Position numbers and translations under genes: made by a program. 37,652 nucleotides of DNA from Nitrosopumilales archaeon (GTDB lineage Archaea > Thermoproteota > Nitrososphaeria > Nitrososphaerales > Nitrosopumilaceae), in NCBI GenBank assembly GCA_016838845.1, contig JAEHKV010000081.1, forward strand, positions 1 through 37,652, written 5' to 3'. Below are positions 15,503 through 23,167 of this stretch, one piece after another (within the stretch, counting starts at the first letter, position 1; every line of letters starts with the position of its first letter). Below the pieces are notes generated by a model, which had not been told where the DNA came from, made no database searches, and saw nothing but the letters and a program-made list of their open reading frames with translations.

Positions 15503-16693
15503 ATGCAAATTTCAATTAAGGATGTACATGCCAGAGAAGATCCATACCGACTCTTCCTTGATTCCATAAAAAACTCTGACACCAGAAGAAAATACAAAAA
15601 CATCCTTTACAGGTTTTTAAAACTAATCCCAAACCAGTTTTATGAAGATTCCATAGGCCATTCACCTAAAAACACTAAAATCGAAACTCTTGCCAAGTCG
15701 TTTGTATATCTTACAAAGAATGATCCGAAATTAGCTCAAAATATCATAGCAACATTCATCAAAGAAGAGAAAAAGCTAGTAGAATCTGGTGAGTTAAACC
15801 CAAACACTTTATCAAATCACATCAAACCCATCAAAGCATTACTTGATGCAAATTCAATTGCATTACATTGGAAAACACTCCATAAATTGTATCCAAGACC
15901 AAAAAAGACACAAGATCGAGCCTATACTAGACAAGAATTACAGCAAATGATAGAAGCTTCACCTGACATTACAGACAAGCTAATAATTCAGTTATTTTCT
16001 TCAGGTGGGTTTCGATTAGAAGCATGGGATTATTTCACTTGGAAGGATGTGATATTTTTCAAAAATGATGATAATTCCTACCAAGGGGCCGCCTTGCTGG
16101 TTTACAGAGGCGACCCTGAAAGCTATTGGACGTTTATTACTCCAGAAGCATGCCACACATTAGACCATTATAGAGAGGTTTGGAAGTCAGACATCGGAAG
16201 ATATCCAAAACCAGATGAACCTTTGATCAAATCTGTTAGATTCCCTGTAATTCGAAGACTAAATGCGTTGGGTGTAAAGCGAAGAATTCAAAAAATTGTA
16301 AAAAAGATTGGTCTACGACCTTCATTACCAGAAGGAAAGAAGAGACATGATGTTCCTTTAGATCATGGCTTTAGAAAATATTTCAACACAATGATGAGAC
16401 GTGCCAAGGTTAACTATCTGGACAAGGAGGACATGATGGGCCATTCTGTGGGGCTTGAAAAACATTATGAAAGATATCAAGAAGAAGATTTTGAAAGATT
16501 TCCAGAGTATCAAAAAGCAATTCCATTTTTGACAATCTCTGATACAGAACGAATTAGATTAGAAAATCAGCAGTTAGAGAAAGAAAAATCAGAACTTGAA
16601 ATGCAAAAAGGAAAAGTTGTAAAATTTGAATTAGATATGAAAGAAATGCAGGAGAAAATCCGAATTCTTGCAGAAAAGTTACTGGTCGAATAA
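15503..16693 (+). CDS. int: Second tRNA-Lys-type tyrosine integrase
   Basis: 396 residues, homologous to the 2174 integrase and with a full active site: Arg171 (SGGFRLEAW), HGFR with His288/Arg291, His314 (MMGHSVG) and Tyr322 (KHYERY). The C-terminus (about 345-396) is a Glu/Lys-rich coiled coil, as in integrase 1. ATG at 15503, 45 nt after the att core. The gene is intact although little else of its element is visible. Shared blocks with integrase 1 include NPNTL...KPIKAL and RAYTRQE. Confidence 0.92.
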   Translation: MQISIKDVHAREDPYRLFLDSIKNSDTRRKYKNILYRFLKLIPNQFYEDSIGHSPKNTKIETLAKSFVYLTKNDPKLAQNIIATFIKEEKKLVESGELNPNTLSNHIKPIKALLDANSIALHWKTLHKLYPRPKKTQDRAYTRQELQQMIEASPDITDKLIIQLFSSGGFRLEAWDYFTWKDVIFFKNDDNSYQGAALLVYRGDPESYWTFITPEACHTLDHYREVWKSDIGRYPKPDEPLIKSVRFPVIRRLNALGVKRRIQKIVKKIGLRPSLPEGKKRHDVPLDHGFRKYFNTMMRRAKVNYLDKEDMMGHSVGLEKHYERYQEEDFERFPEYQKAIPFLTISDTERIRLENQQLEKEKSELEMQKGKVVKFELDMKEMQEKIRILAEKLLVE

Positions 16694-16860
16694 TCTTTAA
16701 AAATCCGTTAAATTCTGTTTAACTACGATCTTGTGTAGTTACTTTATTGAAGATATTGTTCAAAACACTCTTTCGTGTCTGTGTTAACATAGACCTGTAA
16801 CAAGAAACTTGTAAGTTTCAGATTTATAGCAAAAAATATTTTCGCCTATTTTACCTTAGA

Positions 16861-16971
16861 ATGAAGTCTAAATATGCAAAAAAATGTCGGTGCAGGGTTT
16901 GCAGTAAATCTGTGGGGTTACATTCTACCAAGGAACTTCTCGAATGCATGTTGTCACTAATAGAGGAATGA
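16861..16971 (+). CDS. Tiny C-x2-C-x6-H-x7-C microprotein
   Basis: 36 residues with Cys12, Cys15 (CRVC), His22... in the fixed order and spacing C-x2-C-x6-H-x7-C, ending ECMLSLIEE; the region before is basic (MKSKYAKKCR). Same family as 4389, 17319 and 17620. A possible TATA box (TTTATAGC) lies about 38 nt upstream. It is preceded by a 167-bp stretch (16694-16860) that shows only a short hairpin (AACTAC/GTAGTT near 16721). Confidence 0.6.
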   Translation: MKSKYAKKCRCRVCSKSVGLHSTKELLECMLSLIEE

Positions 16972-17017
16972 AGAATTCAACTTTGATTGAAAATACCAAA
17001 AAATTTACTGTGAAACT

Positions 17018-17056
17018 CATCACAAAGCCGTCACAAATTATCGTCACACCGTCACA
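17018..17056. repeat. CGTCACA short direct repeats
   Basis: CGTCACA occurs at 17029, 17042 and 17050, with the variant CATCACA at 17018 and a small palindrome CACAATTTTGTG directly after. The stretch 16972-17282 has no ORF. Possible operator or small iteron cluster of the decayed element. Confidence 0.45.
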
Positions 17057-17282
17057 ATTTTGTGCCTGAAACTGTAAATTGTGATAGCCTTACTATAATG
17101 TTCCCGACATTTTCACATTGTCACATTTAGAAAATAAAAAAAATCAATTAGGTAATACTGAAACAGATGAATCCCAGTCGCTTGTACACCTTATAACAAA
17201 TCAACATCTTAACCACAATTTCGGGTCTAAACTAATCCCATAAACGGTGTGAGTCTTAACAGTTCCGAACTTGTTTAATCCT

Positions 17283-17301
17283 GAAAATTCTTAATTCTTA
17301 G
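17283..17301 (+). promoter_or_regulatory. GAAAATTCTTAA box, 36 nt before start of 17319 gene
   Basis: GAAAATTCTTAATTCTTAG begins exactly 36 nt before the ATG. The same distance is seen at three further genes, so this is probably a TATA-type promoter giving nearly leaderless mRNA. Confidence 0.65.
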
Positions 17302-17318
17302 AATGAGTTAGAAAAATC

Positions 17319-17438
17319 ATGACTAATGATGTTTGTCTTTTCTGTAAAAGAATGATTTCAGATCATACAAAAGAGGAATCCATACACTGTGCAATAAAAA
17401 TCTGTCATGGTGGTCAAGAAAATGAAGAAGAATTCTAA
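17319..17438 (+). CDS. Tiny C-x2-C-x6-H-x7-C microprotein
   Basis: 39 residues: CLFC at 6-9, His16 and Cys24, the same spacing as 4389, 16861 and 17620, then a further Cys and an acidic tail (GGQENEEEF). Promoter box 36 nt upstream. Its stop region supplies the promoter box of the next gene. Function unknown; probably one zinc-bound mini-domain. Confidence 0.6.
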   Translation: MTNDVCLFCKRMISDHTKEESIHCAIKICHGGQENEEEF

Positions 17439-17455
17439 AAATTCTTAATTCTTAG
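17437..17455 (+). promoter_or_regulatory. AAAAATTCTTAA box, 36 nt before start of 17473 gene
   Basis: Same box as at 17283, starting on the stop codon of the 17319 gene and 36 nt before the next ATG. Confidence 0.65.
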
Positions 17456-17472
17456 TTTGACATAGAAACTTT

Positions 17473-17595
17473 ATGCCTGTCTGTGAAAGATGCGGTGAGC
17501 CAGCTTCTCAAAGTATTACATGGGACGAAGCGAAGGGCGTAACTAGAATACATTATTATTGTAAAAAACATAATCCAAAGTCTGAAAATTCTTAA
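17473..17595 (+). CDS. Small Cys/His protein
   Basis: 40 residues. Cys4/Cys7 (CERC) and Cys30 with His33 (CKKH) could form one zinc site of a C2-C-H type. The spacing differs from the C-x2-C-x6-H-x7-C family. The last codons (SENS) encode the promoter box of the next gene. An ORF on the opposite strand (17452-17691) is a shadow. Function unknown. Confidence 0.55.
   Translation: MPVCERCGEPASQSITWDEAKGVTRIHYYCKKHNPKSENS
17584..17595 (+). promoter_or_regulatory. GAAAATTCTTAA box inside the end of the 17473 gene
   Basis: The box overlaps the stop codon of the upstream gene and lies exactly 36 nt before ATG 17620. The second half of the motif (TTCTTAG) is missing. Confidence 0.55.
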
Positions 17596-17619
17596 ACGAT
17601 TTCGTTGTAACATTATGTT

Positions 17620-17772
17620 ATGACAGAGCCATCTAAACCAAAAGAAGGGGATGAAGTCTGTCCCATGTGTGGAAGACCAAAAAGTAAACATTCTTCCGAA
17701 GAATTACTTACATGCTCTCGTAAGATGGGAGAGTTTAAGAAAAATACTATTGGTGGGGCTGGAATTGAATGA
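17620..17772 (+). CDS. C-x2-C-x6-H-x7-C microprotein, 50 residues
   Basis: CPMC at 14-17, His24 and Cys32 reproduce the family spacing exactly. The 13-residue N-terminal extension is charged and the C-terminus is polar (GEFKKNTIGGAGIE). Promoter box 36 nt upstream. A nearby ATG at 17614 is followed at once by a stop and is not used. Confidence 0.65.
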   Translation: MTEPSKPKEGDEVCPMCGRPKSKHSSEELLTCSRKMGEFKKNTIGGAGIE

Positions 17773-17794
17773 ATATTTACAAACTGTTAATTCT

Positions 17795-17813
17795 GAAAAT
17801 TCTTAATTCTTAG
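17795..17813 (+). promoter_or_regulatory. GAAAATTCTTAA box, 36 nt before start of 17831 gene
   Basis: GAAAATTCTTAATTCTTAG again 36 nt before an ATG. The 26 bp from 17793 are identical to 34183-34208, where no gene follows at that distance. Confidence 0.65.
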
Positions 17814-17830
17814 TTTAATCTAGTAAAGAC

Positions 17831-18082
17831 ATGTCAGATAATTCAGCATACTATGTTGATATGAAAATATCAGATTGGGAGATAGTACCAAAATCAGAGA
17901 TAGATGAACCTAAATTGATCGCGTTAGTAGAAAATGCATCCATTGAAGCAACTTCTACTGATGGCAATAAGAGAACTATTCATTTTAAGAAAGGATCTGT
18001 AATTAAAGTTGTTAAAAATCCCAGTGGTGGTTCCACTATTTGGGATCCTGTAGATGTTTTAATTGATACATCCACAAGATAA
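17831..18082 (+). CDS. Orphan small protein
   Basis: 83 residues, beta-rich and polar (KLIALVENASIEATSTDGNK, TIHFKKGSVIKVVKNPSGG), suggesting a small SH3-like or barrel-like fold. No family recognised. Fourth gene behind the 36-nt promoter box, hence probably co-regulated with 17319, 17473 and 17620. It converges on the AsnC-like gene at 18098. Confidence 0.55.
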   Translation: MSDNSAYYVDMKISDWEIVPKSEIDEPKLIALVENASIEATSTDGNKRTIHFKKGSVIKVVKNPSGGSTIWDPVDVLIDTSTR

Positions 18083-18097
18083 GACAAAAATTGATTC

Positions 18098-18337
18098 TTA
18101 CTCTAGACCCTCTATTGTCATTAGCGTTAGCGTTGATCTTACCCTGTTTAATTTTCTAATTTTCCAGATAATTGTATCCCTTAGAATGTCTGCATTAGCT
18201 GACTCAAGCTTTACAACAATATCATAGGCACCATAAACTCCGCGGACTTCCTTTACATCCTCAACCTGTTTTATCTCATGAACTATTTCTGTATCAAATC
18301 CCAAATCACAACTAACTAAAACATAAGCCATTGCCAT
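18098..18337 (-). CDS. Stand-alone Lrp/AsnC ligand-binding domain protein
   Basis: 79 residues matching the C-terminal RAM half of Lrp/AsnC regulators (AYVLVSCDLGFDTEIVHEIK, VKEVRGVYGAYDIVVKLE), with no helix-turn-helix. Such proteins bind amino acids and can modulate full-length Lrp proteins or enzymes. The 3' end contains CTCTAGACCC, a 10-bp match to the att core, on the plus strand at 18101-18110. An amino-acid catabolic cluster lies downstream. Confidence 0.85.
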   Translation of the reverse strand: MAMAYVLVSCDLGFDTEIVHEIKQVEDVKEVRGVYGAYDIVVKLESANADILRDTIIWKIRKLNRVRSTLTLMTIEGLE

Positions 18338-18490
18338 GATATAATTACGTTAGAATCATATTTCAAGTCATATCATATCTAGGCTTATGTTTTTAAAAAT
18401 CTTAAATCAAACTGTTGTCATTACAAAATGTCTGCGTGAATCACACAATTTGATATTTCCCTAGTAAGAAGTGTGGTTCATTCTAGACAA

Positions 18491-18548
18491 CTAAGTGAGG
18501 GCTTTAGGGCATGATACTTGTTTGTCACGAATTCACAACCTCACTTAG
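18491..18548. ncRNA. Candidate stem-loop RNA
   Basis: CTAAGTGAGG (18491-18500) pairs perfectly with CCTCACTTAG (18539-18548) around a 38-nt loop. It sits in a 320-bp gene-free stretch (18338-18659) between divergent genes. Could be a small RNA or a long operator; no known RNA family is recognised. Confidence 0.4.
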
Positions 18549-18566
18549 AACTTAAATTCTTAATTC

Positions 18567-18588
18567 ATATTCTAAATATTTAGAATAT
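18567..18588. promoter_or_regulatory. 22-bp perfect palindrome
   Basis: ATATTCTAAAT followed by its exact reverse complement, about 80 bp before the secreted-protein start at 18660. Likely a dimeric regulator site. Confidence 0.5.
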
Positions 18589-18659
18589 AGACCGATTCTA
18601 ACTATTTGTTCTAAAGATACTATGGTGAACAAGGGCATTAAATTGTCATTCAAAGATTA

Positions 18660-19319
18660 GTGAAACTAATGATTAACTCAATACAGAAAAAAGTGGTTTT
18701 AGCCTCAATCATTACAGCTTCTTTAGTTCTTTTGGTTGGTACAACACAAGATACTCAAATTTTGGCAGAAGAATTAGAAAAGAAAAAGTATACAACTGCA
18801 AATGAGATTGAAATTCACGCTGTTTTTGAATTTCGTGAAGGAATAGAAGAAACAGATGGATTTCAAGTGTACAAACAAATGGGTGGTTTTGACAAGATGT
18901 CAGAAACACCAGAGTTTAAGCTTGAAGGAGTTGTAAATTCTGATAAAGCGATGCTCTATGAAGCAGCCGACATGTTTCAACTAAGATCAAACTCTCCAAC
19001 TGTACAACACAGTTTCAGTGAATTTGATGCTGATATTTATCTTCATCAAAATGGGGTTACCTTAAGACACTTCAAGTACACTGACTGTGAAATAACTGAA
19101 TACAAGGTTGATACATTCTTTGACAAAGAGGAAGGATGGACCACCAGTAAGGGATTTGCAATTGTTGACGAGTTTGAGTTTACTTGTAGGGGATATGAGC
19201 CAAACAATCCGTTGTATGATTTGATGAAAACCAATGGATACCGTGTCAGCACACAATCTTCACTTGATGTAGACAACAATATAGAAACATGGGAAGAACA
19301 TCCAAAGTTCCAAAATTAA
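18660..19319 (+). CDS. Secreted protein of unknown function
   Basis: 219 residues with a signal peptide (basic start, then VVLASIITASLVLLVGTT, cleavage near residues 32-38). The mature part is beta-rich with Cys residues in TDCEITEYK and FTCRGYE that could pair. GTG 18660 or ATG 18669 are both possible starts. It appears to be an extracytoplasmic protein of the thaumarchaeal envelope. A host-type repeat with loop TTTGATACGAAC follows 25 nt after the stop. Confidence 0.6.
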   Translation: MKLMINSIQKKVVLASIITASLVLLVGTTQDTQILAEELEKKKYTTANEIEIHAVFEFREGIEETDGFQVYKQMGGFDKMSETPEFKLEGVVNSDKAMLYEAADMFQLRSNSPTVQHSFSEFDADIYLHQNGVTLRHFKYTDCEITEYKVDTFFDKEEGWTTSKGFAIVDEFEFTCRGYEPNNPLYDLMKTNGYRVSTQSSLDVDNNIETWEEHPKFQN

Positions 19320-19343
19320 CCTTCTCTTTCTTTTTTATTTACA

Positions 19344-19355
19344 TTTGATACGAAC
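19344..19355 (+). repeat. TTTGATACGAAC repeat (extended loop variant)
   Basis: Core copy preceded by TTTACA; the matching TGTAAA is displaced about 20 nt further downstream, making a longer loop. Lies between two host genes. Confidence 0.6.
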
Positions 19356-19442
19356 CATAGATGAGATTCAACCAATGTAAACTAAAATGAAATCTATCAC
19401 TCTTTTAAAAATTTTAACTAAGGTCTAAGATTATAACATTAC

Positions 19443-19784
19443 ATGAATTACAAAAAAATGATTGAGGTTTTGGAATCAGATTCTTTGTTAAAAAAAATTG
19501 TTAAATATTTTGGGCACGATAAAGAGATTTTATCAATTATTCTCGCCTCTTATACCAAAAAACTAGGAGAAAGAGAAAAAATACTGTTATTACTTGAAGA
19601 TAATGAAGTAGAAAAATATGTAAATTCAAAACTAAAAGAAGAACACTCAATAACTGAATTTTCAGATATGGCAAAAAAAGTTGGCCCAATGATAATGGAA
19701 TTAGCATCTAACAATGACATTACAATAACCGACAGTTCTCTTAATACCTGGCTAAAACATATCATAGATGGAGAAATTAAATGA
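19443..19784 (+). CDS. Orphan helical protein
   Basis: 113 residues, charged and helical (YKKMIEVLESDSLLKKIVKY, LGEREKILLLLEDNEVEKYV), without recognised motifs. Start ATG 19443 with an AT-rich box (TTTTAAAAATTTT) about 40 nt upstream. It ends 14 nt before the aldehyde dehydrogenase gene, so the two may share a transcript. Role unknown. Confidence 0.6.
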   Translation: MNYKKMIEVLESDSLLKKIVKYFGHDKEILSIILASYTKKLGEREKILLLLEDNEVEKYVNSKLKEEHSITEFSDMAKKVGPMIMELASNNDITITDSSLNTWLKHIIDGEIK

Positions 19785-19798
19785 TATGGGTGAAGTGA

Positions 19799-21364
19799 TT
19801 GATAGAAAATGAAAATACATATGCAAAGGCACTTGAGAATAACTCTCTAGATGAATTTCACAAAAGTTTTGATCAGACTATCAACGAAGTAGAAAAAGAA
19901 CTTGGAAAAGATTATCCTATGATAATAAATGGGAAGGAGATCTTTTCTGATGATAAATTTGCTGCTAATTTGCCAACTGACCGTTCAACCTGCCTTGCAA
20001 ATTTTCCAAATGCCAAAAAAGAAGATGTAAACCTTGCAATAGAATCAGCGAAAAAGGCTTTTCTTGAATGGAGCAATATCTGGTATCCTAAAAGAGTACA
20101 AATCTTCCGAGATTGTGCAGAGGTATTCTCTAAAATCAAATTCAAACTTGCTGCAATACTTTGCTTCGAAAATGGAAAAAACCGTTTGGAATCAATTGGT
20201 GAAATCGATGAGACGATTGATTTTTTGAGATACTATGCAGAACAACTTGAGAAAAACGAGGGCTTCATAAAGAAAACCAAAAGTGTTACTCAAAATGAAA
20301 AAACACAGAGTGTGCTAAAACCTTATGGAGTATGGGGAATTATCACTCCCTTTAATTTTCCATCTGCAATCGCAGTAGGGATGACTACGGGAGCCCTAAT
20401 AACGGGCAACACTGTAGTGTTGAAACCTTCTGATAAGGCGCCAGTTTCTTCATTTAAGTTTGTAGAAACAATTTACAAGAAAATTCCTGCGGGCGCAATT
20501 AACTTTGTAACCGGAAGTGGCATCACAGTAGGAAAAATGATTGTTGAAAGCAATTTGATAGATGGATTTGCCTTTACGGGATCCCTTGAAGTAGGATTAA
20601 ATGCTTTCAAAAAAATTAATGAAGAAATTCCAAAGCCAGTCATTTCTGAGATGGGCGGAAAAAATCCTGCCATTGTTACAAAATCTGCGGATCTTGATAA
20701 AGCAACGGATGGAGTATTGAGAGCTGCCTTTGGTTATAGTGGACAAAAGTGTAGTGCTTGTTCCCGTGTCTATGTACACAATAGTATAGCACAGGAGTTT
20801 AAGGATAAACTTGTACAAAAAACAAAGCTACTAAAAATTGGCATCCCATGGCAAAAAGATGTATTTCTGGGGCCTGTGATAAATGAAGATGCCAAAAAGA
20901 AATATGAACATGCAGTTGAACTTGCAAAGAAAGATGGAAAAATACTATGCGGTGGAAGAGTCCTAAAAGATTCAATCTATCAAAATGGTAACTTTGTTGA
21001 ACCGACGGTAGTATCTGGCCTTTCTGAAAATCATGAACTTGTTAAGAAAGAATTGTTTTTGCCTTTTTTGTGTGTGCAAGAATACGAGAATTTTGATGAC
21101 GCAATCAAAATGGCAAACGACATAAAATTTGGTCTTACAGCAGGAATTTTCAGCGAGGACAAAGAACAGATTGAAAAATTCTTCAACTCAATCCAAGCTG
21201 GCGTAACATATGTAAATAGAGCAGCAAGTGCCACCACTGCGGCCTCTCCACAAAGTCAACCATTTGTGGGATGGAAAGGATCTGGTATCTCTGGGAAGGG
21301 TGCAGGTGGTCAGTACTACCTTCAACAATTTATGCGTGAGCAGACTCAAACCATTTGTCAATGA
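19799..21364 (+). CDS. Aldehyde dehydrogenase, glutamate-semialdehyde/P5C dehydrogenase-like
   Basis: Oxidises an aldehyde to an acid with NAD(P). 521 residues with the full ALDH set: cofactor region TPFNFP (183-188), Glu284 in SEMGGKNP, and catalytic Cys318 in GQKCSACSRVYV. The long N-terminus and the CSAC motif are closest in memory to RocA/PruA-type 1-pyrroline-5-carboxylate dehydrogenases; an aminoadipate-semialdehyde dehydrogenase is an alternative. TTG start at 19799. Converges with an aminotransferase gene at 21404, which would supply the semialdehyde. Confidence 0.85.
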   Translation: MIENENTYAKALENNSLDEFHKSFDQTINEVEKELGKDYPMIINGKEIFSDDKFAANLPTDRSTCLANFPNAKKEDVNLAIESAKKAFLEWSNIWYPKRVQIFRDCAEVFSKIKFKLAAILCFENGKNRLESIGEIDETIDFLRYYAEQLEKNEGFIKKTKSVTQNEKTQSVLKPYGVWGIITPFNFPSAIAVGMTTGALITGNTVVLKPSDKAPVSSFKFVETIYKKIPAGAINFVTGSGITVGKMIVESNLIDGFAFTGSLEVGLNAFKKINEEIPKPVISEMGGKNPAIVTKSADLDKATDGVLRAAFGYSGQKCSACSRVYVHNSIAQEFKDKLVQKTKLLKIGIPWQKDVFLGPVINEDAKKKYEHAVELAKKDGKILCGGRVLKDSIYQNGNFVEPTVVSGLSENHELVKKELFLPFLCVQEYENFDDAIKMANDIKFGLTAGIFSEDKEQIEKFFNSIQAGVTYVNRAASATTAASPQSQPFVGWKGSGISGKGAGGQYYLQQFMREQTQTICQ

Positions 21365-21403
21365 CAAAATAGAGACTTGGATTACAAATAGCAGGCTTGG
21401 TGA

Positions 21404-22612
21404 TTAATTCCGTGAAAAAACTTCGTTCATTATTGTTAATCCTTGTTCAATTTGTTCTTTAGTTATCACAAGTGGTGGAATCAATCTTATCGATTTTTTG
21501 CCAGCAGGAAGAACCAATAAATTTCTCTTAAACAACTCATTCATCTTTTTGTCTCTCTTTTTTGCCAAGTCAAATTCTATTCCTATCATCAAGCCCAAAC
21601 CTCGTACGTTTGTAATTCCATGCTTTCCTGATATTTCCGTTAATCCTTTTTTCAGAGTCTGGCCCATTTTGGTTACATTTTCTAGTAGTTTGTCCCGTTT
21701 GATTACTTTGATAATTCGAGTAGCTATGGCCATATTGATCCTATCACCTCCCCCCCATGTGCTAGATAGAACTCCTCTTTTTCGAGGATCAAATTTCTTG
21801 TCATAAACTGAAGCTCCTACCTGTAACGCCTTTGCGGCACTCATTATGTCAGGCTTAACACCAAAATGTTCAAACGCCCACCATTTTCCCGTATGACCAA
21901 GGCCTGTTTGAACCTCATCTAATATCAATGGAACAGAATACTTGTTTGCTAATTTTCTCAAAGTTCTAATGAATTGCTTACTTGCTACATTGTAGCCCCC
22001 TTCACCCTGAATCAATTCAGTAATGATGAATGCAATTTTGTTTTCTTTTAGTAATTTTTCTGCCGCATTAATTTCAGGATCGTTCTCTGTTGTGCAAAAC
22101 TTTATCCTTTTGACAGCAAACTCTGGAAAGTTTTGTTTTTGCTCTGACTTACTGTAAGTAAATGTTAGTGCGCCAAGTGTTCTACCATGAAAAGCATCAA
22201 TACAAGAAATTGCTGGATGTGGACCCATCTTTCTGTATGCTAACTTTATAGAGTTTTCAACAGCTTCAGTTCCACTATTACACAAAAATAATTTGAAATT
22301 AGCTGGTAGAACTGAAAGTAGAGTCTTTGAAAGTTGTGCATGTTCTTCACAGTAAAAATCCTGCCCCGCTATTTTGAACATTCCAATTTCTCCATACTTC
22401 GCTCTAACTTCAAGAATATCGGGGTGTCTATATCCTAGAGGAGATGACCCAATATTTGATGTAAAATCAAGAAATTCGTTCCCATCCACATCCTTGATCA
22501 TACAATCATGGCCGTCGGCCACTACTAACGGGTACACATATGTAGAATCATAGGAATTTCTTTTGATGACATCTATAATCTTCTTCGCTTTGGTTCCAGG
22601 AATTTTTCCCAA
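21404..22612 (-). CDS. Class III (omega) aminotransferase, lysine-6/ornithine/GABA type
   Basis: PLP enzyme moving a terminal amino group to 2-oxoglutarate. 402 residues: LDFTSNIGSSPLGYRHP at the N-terminus, DEVQTGLGHTG for PLP ring binding, the Schiff-base Lys in SAAKALQVG, and STWGGGDRINM. The KALQVG...STWGG pattern recalls L-lysine 6-transaminase; ornithine or 4-aminobutyrate remain possible substrates. TTG start; it follows the CoxG-like gene by 8 nt on the same strand, so the two form an operon. Confidence 0.82.
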   Translation of the reverse strand: MGKIPGTKAKKIIDVIKRNSYDSTYVYPLVVADGHDCMIKDVDGNEFLDFTSNIGSSPLGYRHPDILEVRAKYGEIGMFKIAGQDFYCEEHAQLSKTLLSVLPANFKLFLCNSGTEAVENSIKLAYRKMGPHPAISCIDAFHGRTLGALTFTYSKSEQKQNFPEFAVKRIKFCTTENDPEINAAEKLLKENKIAFIITELIQGEGGYNVASKQFIRTLRKLANKYSVPLILDEVQTGLGHTGKWWAFEHFGVKPDIMSAAKALQVGASVYDKKFDPRKRGVLSSTWGGGDRINMAIATRIIKVIKRDKLLENVTKMGQTLKKGLTEISGKHGITNVRGLGLMIGIEFDLAKKRDKKMNELFKRNLLVLPAGKKSIRLIPPLVITKEQIEQGLTIMNEVFSRN

Positions 22613-22620
22613 TGTAAGAC

Positions 22621-23061
22621 TTAACGCTCCAGTTTTTCTTTAATGCTACCCAACATTGATTTCTCAATGTCTTCGACTGCCTTGTATATCAAAGATTTTG
22701 GAACTGGTTTTAGCAGACCAAAGGTTTTAACCTCTATATCCAACTGAATCTTTGTCCCCTCCGCAGGTAAAATAACAACATACATTGTAATTTCAAGGGA
22801 TGATCCTATTGATGAACCCTTTACAATAATTTTGAGGCGCTCTTTTTCTTGGATTGTCTCGATTTCAGAATTTATGCTAAACTTGCCTCGTATGAAAGAG
22901 TAAGGAGGTTTTACTTTTCCTGTAAACTTTGTAGGGGATTCTATTTGCAGGTTTTCAAGATATGGTATGCAGTCAGTCACCATTTTAATGTCTGTCAGAA
23001 AACTCCACACCTTTTCAATTTCCGAATTAATCACATATTCTTTTTTGAATAACAGTTGCAA
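22621..23061 (-). CDS. CoxG-like SRPBCC protein
   Basis: 146 residues with the carbon-monoxide-dehydrogenase-subunit-G type SRPBCC pattern: KEYVINSEIEKVWSFLTDI, the middle FTGKVKPPYSFIRGKFSI, and a C-terminal helix (YKAVEDIEKSMLGSIKEKL). The fold binds hydrophobic ligands; in CO oxidisers CoxG anchors enzyme to membrane, but no CO dehydrogenase is present here. First gene of the operon with the aminotransferase, divergent from the acyl-CoA dehydrogenase at 23168. Confidence 0.8.
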   Translation of the reverse strand: MQLLFKKEYVINSEIEKVWSFLTDIKMVTDCIPYLENLQIESPTKFTGKVKPPYSFIRGKFSINSEIETIQEKERLKIIVKGSSIGSSLEITMYVVILPAEGTKIQLDIEVKTFGLLKPVPKSLIYKAVEDIEKSMLGSIKEKLER

Positions 23062-23167
23062 ACTATCGTCGAACAGTGGGTGTGGTACCTTATATGTGAT
23101 GCAACCAGAACTTAGTTTAGCAATCTTACCGCCATATTATTATAAATTAATCCTGTAAAAAAAAGTC

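Larger units (their letters stand above)
15459..18110. mobile_element. Probable decayed tandem element, right end uncertain
   Basis: Inferred from the second integrase, the att copy on its left, and small genes of the C-x2-C-x6-H-x7-C family that also occurs in element 1. The right boundary is not clear. The best remnant is CTCTAGACCC (10 bp of the att core) at 18101-18110, inside the 3' end of the AsnC-like gene, which could be chance. Confidence 0.4.

Noticed and set aside
17452-17691. 79-residue minus-strand ORF
   Set aside because: Lies opposite two small genes with conserved Cys/His spacing and the 36-nt promoter box; the minus product has no recognisable pattern.
18101-18110. CTCTAGACCC as a firm right att site of the tandem element
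   Set aside because: Only 10 bp and inside the AsnC-like coding region; could be chance, so used only as a hint.
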